Source: Pseudomonas mandelii (GTDB lineage: Bacteria > Pseudomonadota > Gammaproteobacteria > Pseudomonadales > Pseudomonadaceae). From it: a DNA stretch of 64,000 bases. The stretch's first letter is position 1, and each line of letters starts with the position of its first letter. The notes under the pieces were generated by a model. That model did no database searches, had not been told where the DNA came from, and saw only the letters and a program-made list of their open reading frames with translations. The translations under genes were made by a program, and so were the position numbers. This document shows, piece after piece, positions 1-9,005 of this stretch. The stretch covers positions 62,001 to 126,000 of the forward strand of contig NZ_JAMYDU010000006.1 in assembly GCF_024138395.1 (NCBI RefSeq), written 5' to 3'.

Positions 1-1044
1 GCCCGAACTGGTGTAGCGGTCCATGTTGCGCGCCAGGCGTTCGGTGTAATTCGGATTGAGTTGCCAGAGCTCGGTCAGTTCCGGGCTGAACGAGATCTCG
101 GCATCGCAGGCACGCCAAGTCTGCTGACGATCCCAGTGTTGCGCCGAGCCTTGAATGTAAAGGCTGTGATTGGGATTGATGTCCAGATTCCAGCGCAGCG
201 AGCCGGCATAGTCCTTGGCGATGACGTCGGAATTGTCCCCGGCATCGGTAATCCCTGAGAACACCGGACGGTAGGTATAGGGCCGCTGGTTGGTCCCGTC
301 CTTGGCATTCAGTTGCCAGTCGATGCTCTGGTTTTCATTGAGCGTCTGGCTGACGGCGAGGCTGAAGCGGTTCAAGCGACGACTGTCGCGGTAATCGGCG
401 CCGGTGCGGTCCGAGTCAAAGCCATCGTCTTGCTGGCCGGACAGCGACAGGCGCAAGTCGCCGCTGTCCCAACCCATGCCTTGGCTGGCATAGAAATCAT
501 TGATACCGCGCTGGCCACGGGTGACTTTCAGTCGCGTGCCGTGGCTGTCGGCCGGTTTGCGAGTGATGATGTTGACCACCGCCATCAGCGCGTTGGCGCC
601 ATAGCTGACGGTGTTCGGGCCACGGAAAACCTCGATGCGCTCAATGTCTTCCATGGCCACCGGAATATCACTCCAGTCCACCGTGGCCAGGCCTGCGCGG
701 TACACCGAGCGACCGTCGATCAGCACTTGCATGCGCCGCGCTTCGCTGGCGTTGGTGCCGTGGTAATTCACCGCCCCCTGATTGCCGCTGATATTACCGA
801 CCATCATCCCCGGCACCAGCCGCAACAACTCGCTGATATCCCGCGCGCCGCTGGCATTGATCAGTTCGCTGTCGATCACTGTCATGCTGCCCGGCACGGC
901 CGCAGGGGACTGCTTCAGGCGGGTCGCCGTCAGCACTTGCGGCAACGGATCGTTGTCGAGGAACAGGTCGTCGGCCAGCAATGGCGAGCTGAAAATCAGC
1001 ACCAGTACCAGCGGCGAGCGAGGATAGGGAAAGCCAAAAGACAC
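1..1044 (-). CDS. TonB-dependent outer-membrane receptor (3' end cut by window edge)
   Basis: An open frame of 348 codons on the minus strand runs from a GTG at 1044 off the left edge. An AAGG lies about 7 bases before the GTG. A signal peptide (about residues 8-25, ending LLADD) is followed by a plug domain with VLTATRLKQSPAAVPGS, DISELLRLVPGMM, VLIDGRSVYR and RIEVFRGPNTVSYGANA, then the first beta-barrel strands. These are the standard plug signatures of receptors that import siderophores, cobalamin or similar ligands using TonB energy. The ligand cannot be read from the sequence, and no Fur box or transport partner was recognised nearby. It diverges from gpsA. The barrel C-terminus lies outside the window, so integrity is unknown. 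Confidence 0.88.
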   Translation of the reverse strand, partial: MSFGFPYPRSPLVLVLIFSSPLLADDLFLDNDPLPQVLTATRLKQSPAAVPGSMTVIDSELINASGARDISELLRLVPGMMVGNISGNQGAVNYHGTNASEARRMQVLIDGRSVYRAGLATVDWSDIPVAMEDIERIEVFRGPNTVSYGANALMAVVNIITRKPADSHGTRLKVTRGQRGINDFYASQGMGWDSGDLRLSLSGQQDDGFDSDRTGADYRDSRRLNRFSLAVSQTLNENQSIDWQLNAKDGTNQRPYTYRPVFSGITDAGDNSDVIAKDYAGSLRWNLDINPNHSLYIQGSAQHWDRQQTWRACDAEISFSPELTELWQLNPNYTERLARNMDRYTSSG

Positions 1045-1197
1045 GGCACGGCCTTGATAGCGATTAGTTGGCGCGCATGTTAACCGAGCGCAAATACTTT
1101 TCCAGTCACGTTGTGGGCATTTTCCTCGGTTTTCTTGGTCTTCTTCCTACAAGTGTCGGTAATTGACGCTGGGGCTGGCTGCAACCGGGCCGCTCCG

Positions 1198-1203
1198 TAT
1201 AAT
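1198..1203 (+). promoter_or_regulatory. Candidate sigma-70 -10 element for gpsA
   Basis: A perfect TATAAT lies 37 bases before the gpsA ATG, in the 196-base gap between the divergent receptor gene and gpsA. No good -35 hexamer sits 16-18 bases upstream (CTGGCT at 1175-1180 is weak). A TTGACG at 1163-1168 is too far away to pair with it. Assigned by position only. Confidence 0.4.
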
Positions 1204-1240
1204 GCCGGCATCGCCACTGGTATGGATTAACGGATTGCAT

Positions 1241-2266
1241 ATGACTGAACAGCGCCCAATTGCGGTCCTGGGAGGCGGAAGTTTTGGTACCGCCGTGGCT
1301 AATCTGTTGGCCGAGAATGGGCATCAGGTCCGGCTGTGGATGCGCGACCCCGAACAGGCCGAGGCCATTCGGGTCAATCGTGAGAACCCGCGTTACCTCA
1401 AAGGCATCAAGATTCTTCCGGCGGTTGAGGCGGTCACGGACCTGCAAGCCACCCTGGAGGCCTGCGATCTGTGCTTCGTCGCGCTACCCTCCAGCGCGCT
1501 GCGCTCGGTCCTGGTCCCTCACGCCGAGCGTTTGAGCGGCAAACTGCTGGTGAGCCTGACCAAAGGGATCGAAGCCCATACGTTCAAGCTGATGAGCGAA
1601 ATTCTCGAAGAGATCGCCCCGCAAGCGCGCATCGGCGTGCTGTCGGGCCCGAATCTGGCCCGTGAAATCGCCGAACACGCGCTGACCGCTACAGTGGTCG
1701 CCAGCGAAGACGAAGAGCTTTGCCAAAGGGTTCAGGAAGCGCTGCATGGTCGGACCTTTCGCGTGTACGCCAGCGCCGATCGCTTTGGCGTAGAGCTGGG
1801 CGGAGCCCTGAAAAACGTCTACGCCATTATCGCCGGCATGGCGGTGGCGTTGGGCATGGGTGAAAACACCAAGAGCATGCTGATCACCCGGGCACTGGCG
1901 GAAATGACTCGCTTCGCGGTGAATCAGGGCGCCAACCCGATGACTTTCCTCGGCCTGGCGGGTGTCGGCGATCTGATCGTCACCTGTTCGTCGCCGAAAA
2001 GCCGCAACTATCAGGTCGGATTTGCCCTCGGCCAGGGCTTGAGCCTGGAAGACGCGGTGACGCGTCTGGGCGAAGTCGCTGAAGGTGTGAACACCCTTAA
2101 GGTGCTCAAGGCCAAGGCTTCGGATGCGGGCGTGTATATGCCGCTGGTCGCCGGATTGCATGCGATTCTGTTCGAAGGGCGCACGCTTGATCAGGTGATC
2201 GCACTGCTGATGCGCGGCGAGCCGAAAACCGACGTCGACTTTATTTCCACCAGCGGTTTCAACTGA
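1241..2266 (+). CDS. gpsA: NAD(P)-dependent glycerol-3-phosphate dehydrogenase
   Basis: Cytoplasmic enzyme that reduces dihydroxyacetone phosphate to sn-glycerol-3-phosphate, the backbone precursor of phospholipids. The 341-residue product has the family's usual length. It starts with a Rossmann nucleotide loop ([10 protein letters not shown], residues 9-18). It carries SLTKGIE and [10 protein letters not shown], and the catalytic lysine in [12 protein letters not shown] (about residue 192). The C-terminal half has [12 protein letters not shown] and SRNYQVG. The ATG at 1241 was preferred to an upstream in-frame start at 1163 because the extra 26 residues look non-coding and the Rossmann strand begins right after 1241. 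It leads a plus-strand run with the DUF4389 and sixA genes, as in other Pseudomonas. Confidence 0.97.
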   Translation: MTEQRPIAVLGGGSFGTAVANLLAENGHQVRLWMRDPEQAEAIRVNRENPRYLKGIKILPAVEAVTDLQATLEACDLCFVALPSSALRSVLVPHAERLSGKLLVSLTKGIEAHTFKLMSEILEEIAPQARIGVLSGPNLAREIAEHALTATVVASEDEELCQRVQEALHGRTFRVYASADRFGVELGGALKNVYAIIAGMAVALGMGENTKSMLITRALAEMTRFAVNQGANPMTFLGLAGVGDLIVTCSSPKSRNYQVGFALGQGLSLEDAVTRLGEVAEGVNTLKVLKAKASDAGVYMPLVAGLHAILFEGRTLDQVIALLMRGEPKTDVDFISTSGFN

Positions 2267-2296
2267 ACCCTCTACTTAATAGGAACGGAGTGAGAC

Positions 2297-2644
2297 ATGA
2301 ATGATCAGAAAGTAGAAGCCAAGTACGAATCCATCCTGCTGCGGGTGCTGTGGATGATTGTCTATGTGCTGGTCTGGCAAGTGGCGCAGTTGATCCTTGG
2401 TGCGGTGGTGTTGGTGCAGCTGATCTATCGTTTGATTTATGGCGCACCGAGCGCCAGCCTGATGAATTTTGGCGACAGTCTGAGCCAGTTTCTGGCGCAG
2501 ATCGGTCGTTTCGGCGCCTTCCACAGCGACCAGAAACCCTGGCCGTTCGCCGACTGGCCGACGCCGCGTACACCGGAAGGTGAAGCCCCGCACGTCGTGG
2601 CGCCAGCACCGCATCCGGCCCGAGATGAGGAGCCAAAACTATGA
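2297..2644 (+). CDS. DUF4389-type small membrane protein
   Basis: A 115-residue protein with two adjacent hydrophobic segments (about residues 15-32 and 34-48) and a cytoplasmic-looking tail rich in Pro, Ala and His. The order (membrane pair, then YRLIYG and a conserved SLSQFLAQIG stretch) matches the DUF4389 family, whose function is unknown. A GGAG-type ribosome site (cggag) precedes the ATG. Its stop overlaps the sixA start (ATGA), so the two are probably translationally coupled. No catalytic residues are visible. Confidence 0.8.
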   Translation: MNDQKVEAKYESILLRVLWMIVYVLVWQVAQLILGAVVLVQLIYRLIYGAPSASLMNFGDSLSQFLAQIGRFGAFHSDQKPWPFADWPTPRTPEGEAPHVVAPAPHPARDEEPKL

Positions 2645-3093
2645 AACTCTGGGTATTGCGTCATGGCGAAGCCGAACCTCACGGTACTCGCCCGGACTCC
2701 GAGCGGGCATTGACCGTCAAGGGGCGTGAAGAGGTGTTGCGCGCTGCCGCCCAATTGATCGGGAAGCCGCTTACCGCCATTTATTCCAGCCCTCTTCTGC
2801 GAGCGCAGGAGACGGCTTTGCTGGTGCGTGAGGCTCTGGGTTTCGAGCCGGAGATTCGCACGGTCGACTGGCTGACCCCGGATACCGATCCGGACAAGGT
2901 GGCGGAGCAGCTTGTATCGGTGAGTGATGTCCTGCTGGTCAGTCACAATCCGCTGGTGGGCAACCTGCTGAGCTACCTGCAGCACGGCGCCGGCTATCCA
3001 CCGGAAAAAGTCAGCACCGCTGGCCTGGCCGAGCTGGAGAACAATGAACTGCTGATCGGGGCGATGAAGCTTAACGGCATCAAGCACCCGTAA
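2641..3093 (+). CDS. sixA: Phosphohistidine phosphatase SixA
   Basis: Histidine-phosphatase-fold protein of 150 residues, the compact size of SixA. The catalytic RHG lies at residues 7-9 (WVLRHGEAE). The paired second histidine is in LLVSHNPLVG (about residue 102). SSPLLRAQETA supplies the conserved arginine segment. SixA dephosphorylates histidine-phosphotransfer domains; in E. coli it also acts on the nitrogen PTS protein NPr. The target in this organism is not evident. It overlaps the DUF4389 stop by four bases. Confidence 0.92.
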   Translation: MKLWVLRHGEAEPHGTRPDSERALTVKGREEVLRAAAQLIGKPLTAIYSSPLLRAQETALLVREALGFEPEIRTVDWLTPDTDPDKVAEQLVSVSDVLLVSHNPLVGNLLSYLQHGAGYPPEKVSTAGLAELENNELLIGAMKLNGIKHP

Positions 3094-3130
3094 TCTGCTT
3101 CTGCTCTGGTTGGGGTTTTGCTTCTGCTTT

Positions 3131-3204
3131 TGTAGGAGCGAGGCTTGCCCGCGAAGGGGCCTTCGAAACCGCTAAAAGCTTCGCGGGCAAGCCTCGCTCC
3201 TACA
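3131..3204. repeat. REP doublet, class A
   Basis: Two inverted copies of a 26-base unit beginning tgtaggagcgaggcttgccc (3131-3156 and 3179-3204) enclose a 22-base spacer. Same class as 26848, 36516 and 40256. Lies in the gap after sixA. Confidence 0.93.
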
Positions 3205-3240
3205 AGGTCGGCGGTGTCGCTCCTGATTTTTTGTGTGAAA

Positions 3241-3270
3241 TAGTCAACCAAGCACTTGCTTGGTTGACTA
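3241..3270. promoter_or_regulatory. Perfect inverted repeat, candidate TetR-type operator
   Basis: Arms tagtcaaccaagc (3241-3253) and gcttggttgacta (3258-3270) are exact inverted repeats around a 4-base centre. It ends 36 bases before the acyl-CoA synthetase start. The right arm contains TTGACT, a plausible -35. Unlike the REPs it occurs once in the window. Palindromes with an AAGC..GCTT core are common operators of TetR-family repressors of acyl-CoA metabolism; the regulator here is unknown. Confidence 0.6.
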
Positions 3271-3306
3271 CGCTTGCTCCAGACAAAAAATAAAGGAGCA
3301 AGTCGC

Positions 3307-4974
3307 ATGTCTGCTGCTTTCCGTTTGCCATTGGATGCCTTCTACGAGCGTGAAGCCCGTCATCCCCGCCAACGCTTTTTGGTACAACCGATGGGGGGCG
3401 GCCAAGTCGAGACGCTGACCTGGGCTGACGTTGGTCATCAGGCACGCTGTGCCGCTCACTGGCTGCGGGCTCGCGAATTGCCCCAAGGCAGTCATATCGC
3501 GCTGATCTCCAAGAACTGCGCCCACTGGATCATCGCCGACCTGGCGATCTGGATGGCCGGGCATGTCTCGGTGCCGCTTTATCCCAATCTGACCGCCGAT
3601 TCCGTGGCTCAGGTGCTCAATCACTCCGAAGCCGCACTGGTATTCATTGGCAAGCTGGATGACTGGCCGGGCATGTCCAACGGGGTCAGCCCCGACCTGC
3701 CGACCGTCAGCCTGCCGCTGTGCCCGGCTGGCACCTTCGATTTCAGCTGGGCCGATCTGCAATGCAGTTCGCCGATTCAGGACGACCCCAAACCCGCCAC
3801 CGATCAACTGGCGACCATCATTTACACCTCCGGCACCACGGGCCAACCCAAAGGCGTGATGCACAGTTTCGGCACCTTGGGATTTGCCACCACCCGTGGC
3901 ACGCAGTTATTCGGCTTGAATGAGTCGGATCGCCTGCTGTCCTACCTGCCGTTGTGCCACGTCGCCGAGCGGATGTTCGTCGAGTTGGCGTCGATCTATA
4001 CCGGGCAAACTGTGTTCTTCGCCGAGAGCCTCGATACCTTCCTCACTGATCTAAAACGTGCCCGGCCGACCGCGCTGTTCGGCGTGCCGCGGATCTGGAC
4101 CAAATTCCAGATGGGCGTCTACGGCAAGATCCCGGCCAAACGCCTCGACTTTCTGCTCGGCTTGCCCTTCATCGGCAAACGGGTAGGGCACAAAGTCCTC
4201 GCCGGGCTGGGGCTGGACGCCTTGCGCGTCGCCTTGTCCGGCGCGGCGCCAGTACCGCGGAGCTTGCTGCTGTGGTACCAAAAAATGGGGCTGGATGTGC
4301 TGGAGGTGTACGGCATGACCGAAAGCTGCGGTTATTCCCACATTGGCCAGCCCGGTCAGAACAAACCCGGCTGGATCGGCAAGCCTTGCCCGGAAGTCGA
4401 AGTGCGCATCGAACCGTCTGGTGAAGTACTGGTGCGCAGCGGCGCGACCATGCTCGGCTATTTCAAGGAACCCGGGAAAACCGCCGAAACTGTCACCGAG
4501 GATGGTTTTCTGCGTACCGGTGACAAGGGCGAGGAAGACGCCGAAGGCAACCTGCGCCTGACCGGGCGATTGAAGGAAATCTTCAAAACCAGCAAAGGCA
4601 AATACGTCGCCCCGGCACCGATCGAGAATCGCCTGGCGGTGCATGCGCGGATCGAACAAGTGTGCGTGGTCGGCGATGGTTTGAGTGCACCGCTGGGGTT
4701 GTGCGTGTTGTCGGCAGTCGGTCAGCAGGACGCGAATGGATCGGCCCGGGCGGGTTTGCATTCAAGCCTGGAAAAACTGCTGGAGGAGGTCAATGGCGTT
4801 CTCGACCGGCATGAACGCTTGCGCCGATTGGTGGTGGTCAAGGACAGTTGGGCGGTGGAAAACGGCTTCCTGACACCGACCCTGAAGATCAAGCGCAACA
4901 TGATCGAAGCCGCTTACGGCGCGCGGTTCGAAGAATGGAGCGAGCGTAGCGAGGCGGTGCTGTGGCAGGATTGA
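3307..4974 (+). CDS. AMP-binding acyl-CoA synthetase
   Basis: ANL-superfamily adenylating enzyme of 555 residues that would activate a carboxylate, most likely a fatty acid, to acyl-AMP and then acyl-CoA. Seen: the phosphate loop YTSGTTGQPKGV (about 172-183), LLSYLPLCHVAER, VYGMTES (about 334-340), LRTGDKGEED and the C-terminal catalytic lysine region TPTLKIKRN (about 523-531). The ATG at 3307 has GGAG eight bases upstream; an upstream in-frame start at 3274 lacks a ribosome site. A hotdog thioesterase follows after a 33-base gap, so the pair may make and hydrolyse an acyl-CoA. Chain-length preference cannot be read. A palindromic operator candidate lies just upstream. Confidence 0.92.
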   Translation: MSAAFRLPLDAFYEREARHPRQRFLVQPMGGGQVETLTWADVGHQARCAAHWLRARELPQGSHIALISKNCAHWIIADLAIWMAGHVSVPLYPNLTADSVAQVLNHSEAALVFIGKLDDWPGMSNGVSPDLPTVSLPLCPAGTFDFSWADLQCSSPIQDDPKPATDQLATIIYTSGTTGQPKGVMHSFGTLGFATTRGTQLFGLNESDRLLSYLPLCHVAERMFVELASIYTGQTVFFAESLDTFLTDLKRARPTALFGVPRIWTKFQMGVYGKIPAKRLDFLLGLPFIGKRVGHKVLAGLGLDALRVALSGAAPVPRSLLLWYQKMGLDVLEVYGMTESCGYSHIGQPGQNKPGWIGKPCPEVEVRIEPSGEVLVRSGATMLGYFKEPGKTAETVTEDGFLRTGDKGEEDAEGNLRLTGRLKEIFKTSKGKYVAPAPIENRLAVHARIEQVCVVGDGLSAPLGLCVLSAVGQQDANGSARAGLHSSLEKLLEEVNGVLDRHERLRRLVVVKDSWAVENGFLTPTLKIKRNMIEAAYGARFEEWSERSEAVLWQD

Positions 4975-5007
4975 GCCACGAACAAAAACCAACAAAGGAA
5001 CGTAACG

Positions 5008-5451
5008 ATGAGTCTGTGGCGCACCACTCCCAACGTCGAGCAGTTGAACGCAATCCAGAAAAACACCATCGGCGAAGTGCTGGATATTCGCTTCGAAGCC
5101 TTCGATGACGAGTCCCTGACCGCGAGCATGGTCATCGATCATCGCACGCACCAACCCTATGGTTTGTTGCACGGCGGCGCCTCGGTGGTGCTGGCCGAAA
5201 CCGTTGGCTCGATGGCCAGTTTCCTGTGCATCGACGCCAGCAAGTTTTATTGCGTGGGCCTGGAAATCAACGCCAACCATTTGCGCGGTCTGCGCAGTGG
5301 ACGGGTGACGGCGGTGGCCAAGGCGATTCACATCGGTCGCACCACGCATGTCTGGGATATTCGGTTGAGCAGTGATGAAGGCAAGGCCAGTTGCGTGTCG
5401 CGGCTGACCATGGCGGTGGTGCCGTTGGGGGAGAATCCTCCGGCGCGTTGA
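5008..5451 (+). CDS. Hotdog-fold acyl-CoA thioesterase, PaaI/YdiI type
   Basis: A 147-residue single hotdog domain. The helix motif PYGLLHGGASVVLAETVGS contains the HGG and the downstream glutamate used as general base in the PaaI/YdiI/MenI thioesterases. YCVGLEINANHLR and VTAVAKAIHIGRTTHVWDI are the following strands. It should hydrolyse small or aromatic acyl-CoA esters. The ribosome site aaaggaa precedes the ATG. It follows the acyl-CoA synthetase in a likely two-gene operon. The substrate is unknown. Confidence 0.9.
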   Translation: MSLWRTTPNVEQLNAIQKNTIGEVLDIRFEAFDDESLTASMVIDHRTHQPYGLLHGGASVVLAETVGSMASFLCIDASKFYCVGLEINANHLRGLRSGRVTAVAKAIHIGRTTHVWDIRLSSDEGKASCVSRLTMAVVPLGENPPAR

Positions 5452-5468
5452 GTTTCGGTGTGCTCTGT

Positions 5469-5606
5469 GTAGCAGCTGTCGAGCCTGCGAGCCTGCGTTC
5501 GGCTGCGAAGCAGTCGTATAACCATTCACCGCAGCCTTTCGGGAACATCAAGGTGGCAGGATTGACGACTGCTTCGCAGCCGAACGCAGGCTTCGCCAGC
5601 TGCTAC
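5469..5606. repeat. REP doublet, class B
   Basis: Inverted units of the gtagcagctgtcgagcctgc type at each end of the 289-base gap between the thioesterase and hydrolase genes. The right arm reads as the reverse complement with a few mismatches. The remaining gap before 5741 shows no gene. Confidence 0.88.
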
Positions 5607-5740
5607 AAGGTTCTGGGCCATTCTTGCTCCCTCGCAATAACCCTGACCCGACTGTCATCATTCCTGTCAGTTACGGTCATTGCTGTAAGACCCGGTCTTA
5701 CGGACAATCAACCCCCGTTCTCGCTCATGGATTTGCAGGT

Positions 5741-6547
5741 ATGTCGCAACAGATATTTTTCGCCCACGCCAATGGCTTTCCTTCGGGGACCTACGGCAAG
5801 TTGTTCGCGGCGCTGGCGCCCGAGTATCAGGTGACGCATCTGGAGCAGCACGCCCATGACCCGCGTTTTCCGGCGGACGACAACTGGAACAACCTGGTGG
5901 ATGAGCTGATTCATCACCTCAAGCAGCAACCGGAGCCGGTCTGGGGCGTCGGTCACTCCTTTGGCGGCGTGCTGCACCTGCACGCCGCCTTACGTTGCCC
6001 TGAGCTTTATCGCGGCGTGGTGATGCTCGATTCGCCGGTGCTGACCCGCGCCGATCAATGGGTGATCCGTGCCGCCAAGCGCTTCGGTTTCATCGATCGC
6101 CTGACCCCGGCCGGCCGTACGTTGGGCCGACGGGAAGAGTTTGCCGATCTGGACGCGGCCCGCCTGTATTTCGCCGGTAAAACCCTGTTTCGTGGCTTCG
6201 ATCCGGAATGCTTCGAGGCTTATCTGCAACATGGTTTGCACAATGTCGGCGGCAAGCTGCGCCTGCGTTTCGACCCGGCCACGGAAATCAGCATCTACCG
6301 TGGCGTGCCCCATACCAGCCCCGGTCGTGCACGGCAATTGAAAGTGCCGCTGGCGGTGGTTCGCGGGCACAAGAGCCGCGTGGTGATGCGCCATCACGCC
6401 CGTTCCGTCGGGCGCATGCCCCTGGGTGAGTACTTGACCATGCCCGGCGGCCATATGTTTCCCCTCGAACGTCCACAAGACACGGCCACGCTGCTGAAGA
6501 AGCTGTTCAGTCGCTGGGAAGGTCGCAGCCAACAGGATTGCGCATGA
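5741..6547 (+). CDS. Alpha/beta hydrolase
   Basis: A 268-residue alpha/beta-hydrolase fold protein. The nucleophile elbow GVGHSFGG (serine about residue 73) follows the early oxyanion segment FAHANGFPSGTYG. The C-terminal GGHMFPLERP carries the catalytic histidine. The start at 5741 is chosen because the fold begins directly with MSQQIFFAHANG; the longer upstream frame is not protein-like. The stop overlaps the next hydrolase start (ATGA). Two adjacent hydrolases followed by a GST and a DUF4892 protein resemble the P. aeruginosa PA1621-PA1624 order. Substrate unknown. Confidence 0.85.
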   Translation: MSQQIFFAHANGFPSGTYGKLFAALAPEYQVTHLEQHAHDPRFPADDNWNNLVDELIHHLKQQPEPVWGVGHSFGGVLHLHAALRCPELYRGVVMLDSPVLTRADQWVIRAAKRFGFIDRLTPAGRTLGRREEFADLDAARLYFAGKTLFRGFDPECFEAYLQHGLHNVGGKLRLRFDPATEISIYRGVPHTSPGRARQLKVPLAVVRGHKSRVVMRHHARSVGRMPLGEYLTMPGGHMFPLERPQDTATLLKKLFSRWEGRSQQDCA

Positions 6548-7398
6548 GCAGCGTCGTCGAAGAAGTTCGCCTGAGCCTGCCGCATATCGAGTTGGCGGCG
6601 CACTTGTTTGGTCCCGAGGATGGCTTGCCGGTGATCGCCTTGCACGGCTGGCTGGACAACGCCAATAGCTTTGCCCGGCTGGCGCCCAAGCTCAAAGGCT
6701 TGCGTATCATTGCGCTGGACATGGCCGGGCACGGTCACTCGGGGCATCGGCCGAATGGCGCTGGTTACGCGTTGTGGGACTACGCGCACGACGTGCTGCA
6801 AGTGGCCGAGCAGTTGGGATGGAAACGTTTTGCGCTGCTGGGGCATTCCCTGGGGGCGATCGTCTCGCTGGTGTTGGCCGGGTCGTTGCCGGAGCGGGTG
6901 ACTCATCTGGCCTTGATCGATGGCGTCATTCCCCCTACAGACAAAGGCGAAAACGCCGCCGAGCGTATGGGCATGGCCCTGCAAGCGCAGCTGGATCTGC
7001 GGGAAAAACGCAAACCGGTCTACAACACCCTCGACCGTGCCATCGAAGCACGCATGAAAGGTTTGGTGGCGGTCAGTCGCGAAGCCGCCGAACTGCTGGC
7101 CCAGCGAGGCCTGATGCCGGTGCCGGGCGGTTATACCTGGCGCACCGACAACCGCCTGACCCTGCCGTCGCCGCTACGTCTGACCACTGAACAGGCGATG
7201 GCCTTCGTCCAGCGCGTCAGTTGTCCGACACACCTGGTGGTCGCGGCTGACGGCATGCTCGCCAAACATCCCGAGTTGCTGGAACGTCTACCCTTTAGCC
7301 GTGAACAGTTGCCTGGCGGCCATCATTTGCACCTGAATGACCAACCCGGTGCCGACCTTGTCGCAGACTGTTTCAATCGGTTCTTCGCCGTTCCTTGA
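6544..7398 (+). CDS. Alpha/beta hydrolase (second of pair)
   Basis: A 284-residue hydrolase with [15 protein letters not shown] as the oxyanion region, the nucleophile elbow [11 protein letters not shown] (serine about residue 102), and [13 protein letters not shown] carrying the likely catalytic histidine. The motif set fits esterase/lipase-like hydrolases of the MhpC/RsbQ type. The ATG at 6544 overlaps the upstream stop; a TTG two codons earlier is less likely. It shares little sequence with its neighbour apart from the fold motifs, so this is not a recent tandem duplication. Substrate unknown. Confidence 0.85.
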   Translation: MSSVVEEVRLSLPHIELAAHLFGPEDGLPVIALHGWLDNANSFARLAPKLKGLRIIALDMAGHGHSGHRPNGAGYALWDYAHDVLQVAEQLGWKRFALLGHSLGAIVSLVLAGSLPERVTHLALIDGVIPPTDKGENAAERMGMALQAQLDLREKRKPVYNTLDRAIEARMKGLVAVSREAAELLAQRGLMPVPGGYTWRTDNRLTLPSPLRLTTEQAMAFVQRVSCPTHLVVAADGMLAKHPELLERLPFSREQLPGGHHLHLNDQPGADLVADCFNRFFAVP

Positions 7399-7448
7399 CT
7401 TGCGCCCGGCAACTGTCGAGGCTGGGCGGGTTGAAATGGGAGACAACC

Positions 7449-8108
7449 ATGATAGATCTGTACACCGCTGCGACCCCGAATGGCCACAAGGTCTCTATCG
7501 TGCTCGAGGAACTCGGCCTGCCCTATAGGGTGCACGCCTTGAGTTTCGACAAAAAGGAACAGAAGTCCCCGGACTTCCTCAAGATCAATCCCAATGGGCG
7601 GATTCCGGCGATTGTCGATCGTGCCAATGGCGATTTTGCCGTGTTCGAGTCCGGCGCGATTCTGATTTACCTTGCCGAGATAACCGGCAAACTGCTGCCA
7701 CAGGACCCCAAGGGGCGTTCGGTGGTGTTGCAGTGGCTGATGTTCCAAATGGGCGGAATCGGGCCGATGCAGGGCCAGGCCAACGTGTTTTTTCGTTATT
7801 TCCCGGAAAAACTCCAGGGCGCCATCGACCGTTATCAACACGAAACCCGGCGCCTGTACGAAGTGCTCGATACGCGTCTGCAAGCCGTAGAGTTTCTGGG
7901 GGGCGAGTACAGCATTGCCGACATTGCCACGTATCCGTGGGTCCGTGGCCATGAATGGTCCGGTGTCGCGGTGGATGGCTTGTCAGCCCTGCAACGCTGG
8001 ATGGCTACCATGGAGGCGCGCCCTGCGGTCCAACGCGGCGTACTGGTGCCCGAGCGCATCGATGACGACAGTGTCATCAAGGGTGCCCAGGCCATGCTGA
8101 TTCGATGA
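7449..8108 (+). CDS. Glutathione S-transferase family protein, YfcG/YghU-like
   Basis: A 219-residue two-domain GST. The thioredoxin-fold N-terminus reads [20 protein letters not shown] with [12 protein letters not shown] (cis-proline) and [12 protein letters not shown]. The all-helical C-terminal domain has [12 protein letters not shown]. The TPNGHK active-site segment resembles the Nu-class (YfcG/YghU) enzymes, which act as glutathione-dependent disulfide-bond oxidoreductases or peroxidases. The ATG at 7449 matches the first beta strand; the 18-codon upstream extension was rejected. Its stop overlaps the DUF4892 start. Confidence 0.9.
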   Translation: MIDLYTAATPNGHKVSIVLEELGLPYRVHALSFDKKEQKSPDFLKINPNGRIPAIVDRANGDFAVFESGAILIYLAEITGKLLPQDPKGRSVVLQWLMFQMGGIGPMQGQANVFFRYFPEKLQGAIDRYQHETRRLYEVLDTRLQAVEFLGGEYSIADIATYPWVRGHEWSGVAVDGLSALQRWMATMEARPAVQRGVLVPERIDDDSVIKGAQAMLIR

Positions 8109-8923
8109 GTCTATCCATGCGTTCACTCACTCTGCTGGCGCTGTGTTGTTTCAGTCCTCTTTTATTTGCCGCTGATGTCCCTGGCAGTCAGGACCTGCCG
8201 ATCGTGCCGCGTATGGCCGATGCGCAGATCGTCGACTATCGCCCGGCTGTCGAACTCGAGCGGATCTACCCGCTGGGTTCGATCCGCAAGATCAGTGGCC
8301 AGCTGCGCTTTGACGGCCAAGTCACCGCCCGGGGGCAAACCACCTCGGTGACCTACGAATTGCCACCGGAGCACTCCTCCACCGATGCCTTCACCACCGC
8401 TCGCGAAGCCTTGCAGAAGCAGGGCGCCGAGTTGCTGTTCTGGTGCCAGGCCCGGGATTGCGGCGAAAGCAGTCTGTGGGCCAATGAAGTCTTCGGCAAC
8501 GCCAAGCTGTATGGCGCCGATAATCAGCAGGCTTATTTGCTGCTGCGTCTGGCAGCCCCTCAAGACAACACACTGGTGGCGCTTTACAGCATCACTCGCG
8601 GCAATCGCAAAGCCTATCTGCACGTCGAGCAGTTCGACGCTGCTGCACCATTGGGCGATTTGCTGCCAACTTCCGCGACCTTGCTGCGACAGCTAAAAAG
8701 CACGGGAAAACTCGATTTCCCCAAACTCGACGGTGACCCTGACGAAACCTGGCTGCGTCTGATTTCCCGAGGCCTGAACCTGGACACTACATTGCGCGTC
8801 AATGTGTCGGGCCCCAATGCCGAAGCCTGGCGCCAGGCGCTGATCGGCCAGGGGGTGCGCTCGGCGCGGATGGAAACCGCCAACGTCGAAGGCTCTGGCC
8901 TGCACTTCGAGCTGTTGCGATAA
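8105..8923 (+). CDS. DUF4892 domain periplasmic or outer-membrane protein
   Basis: A 272-residue protein with a cleavable signal peptide ([20 protein letters not shown], cut about residue 23). The mature domain has [21 protein letters not shown] and [18 protein letters not shown], with two cysteines near the middle that could form a disulfide. The arrangement matches DUF4892, whose C-terminal part in related proteins resembles an OmpA-like fold. Function unknown. It begins four bases inside the GST gene and is probably cotranscribed with it. Confidence 0.82.
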   Translation: MSLSMRSLTLLALCCFSPLLFAADVPGSQDLPIVPRMADAQIVDYRPAVELERIYPLGSIRKISGQLRFDGQVTARGQTTSVTYELPPEHSSTDAFTTAREALQKQGAELLFWCQARDCGESSLWANEVFGNAKLYGADNQQAYLLLRLAAPQDNTLVALYSITRGNRKAYLHVEQFDAAAPLGDLLPTSATLLRQLKSTGKLDFPKLDGDPDETWLRLISRGLNLDTTLRVNVSGPNAEAWRQALIGQGVRSARMETANVEGSGLHFELLR

Positions 8924-9005
8924 GCTTCATTCGGTGAACGCGTTCTGCGCGTTCGCCTACTCTTTGCTGACTGACTTTTTCGGCTGACTTTTTTCGGGAT
9001 CTTAC

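Noticed and set aside
313..1083. 256-codon plus-strand frame at the left edge
   Set aside because: It is antisense to the TonB-dependent receptor, whose plug motifs are clear on the minus strand.
1163..1202. TTGACG at 1163 paired with TATAAT at 1198 as a complete promoter
   Set aside because: The spacer is 29 bases, too long for sigma-70; only the -10 element was kept.
5624..5740. Upstream extension of the first alpha/beta hydrolase
   Set aside because: The extra 39 residues lack the fold's features and the conserved start MSQQIFFAHANG lies at 5741.
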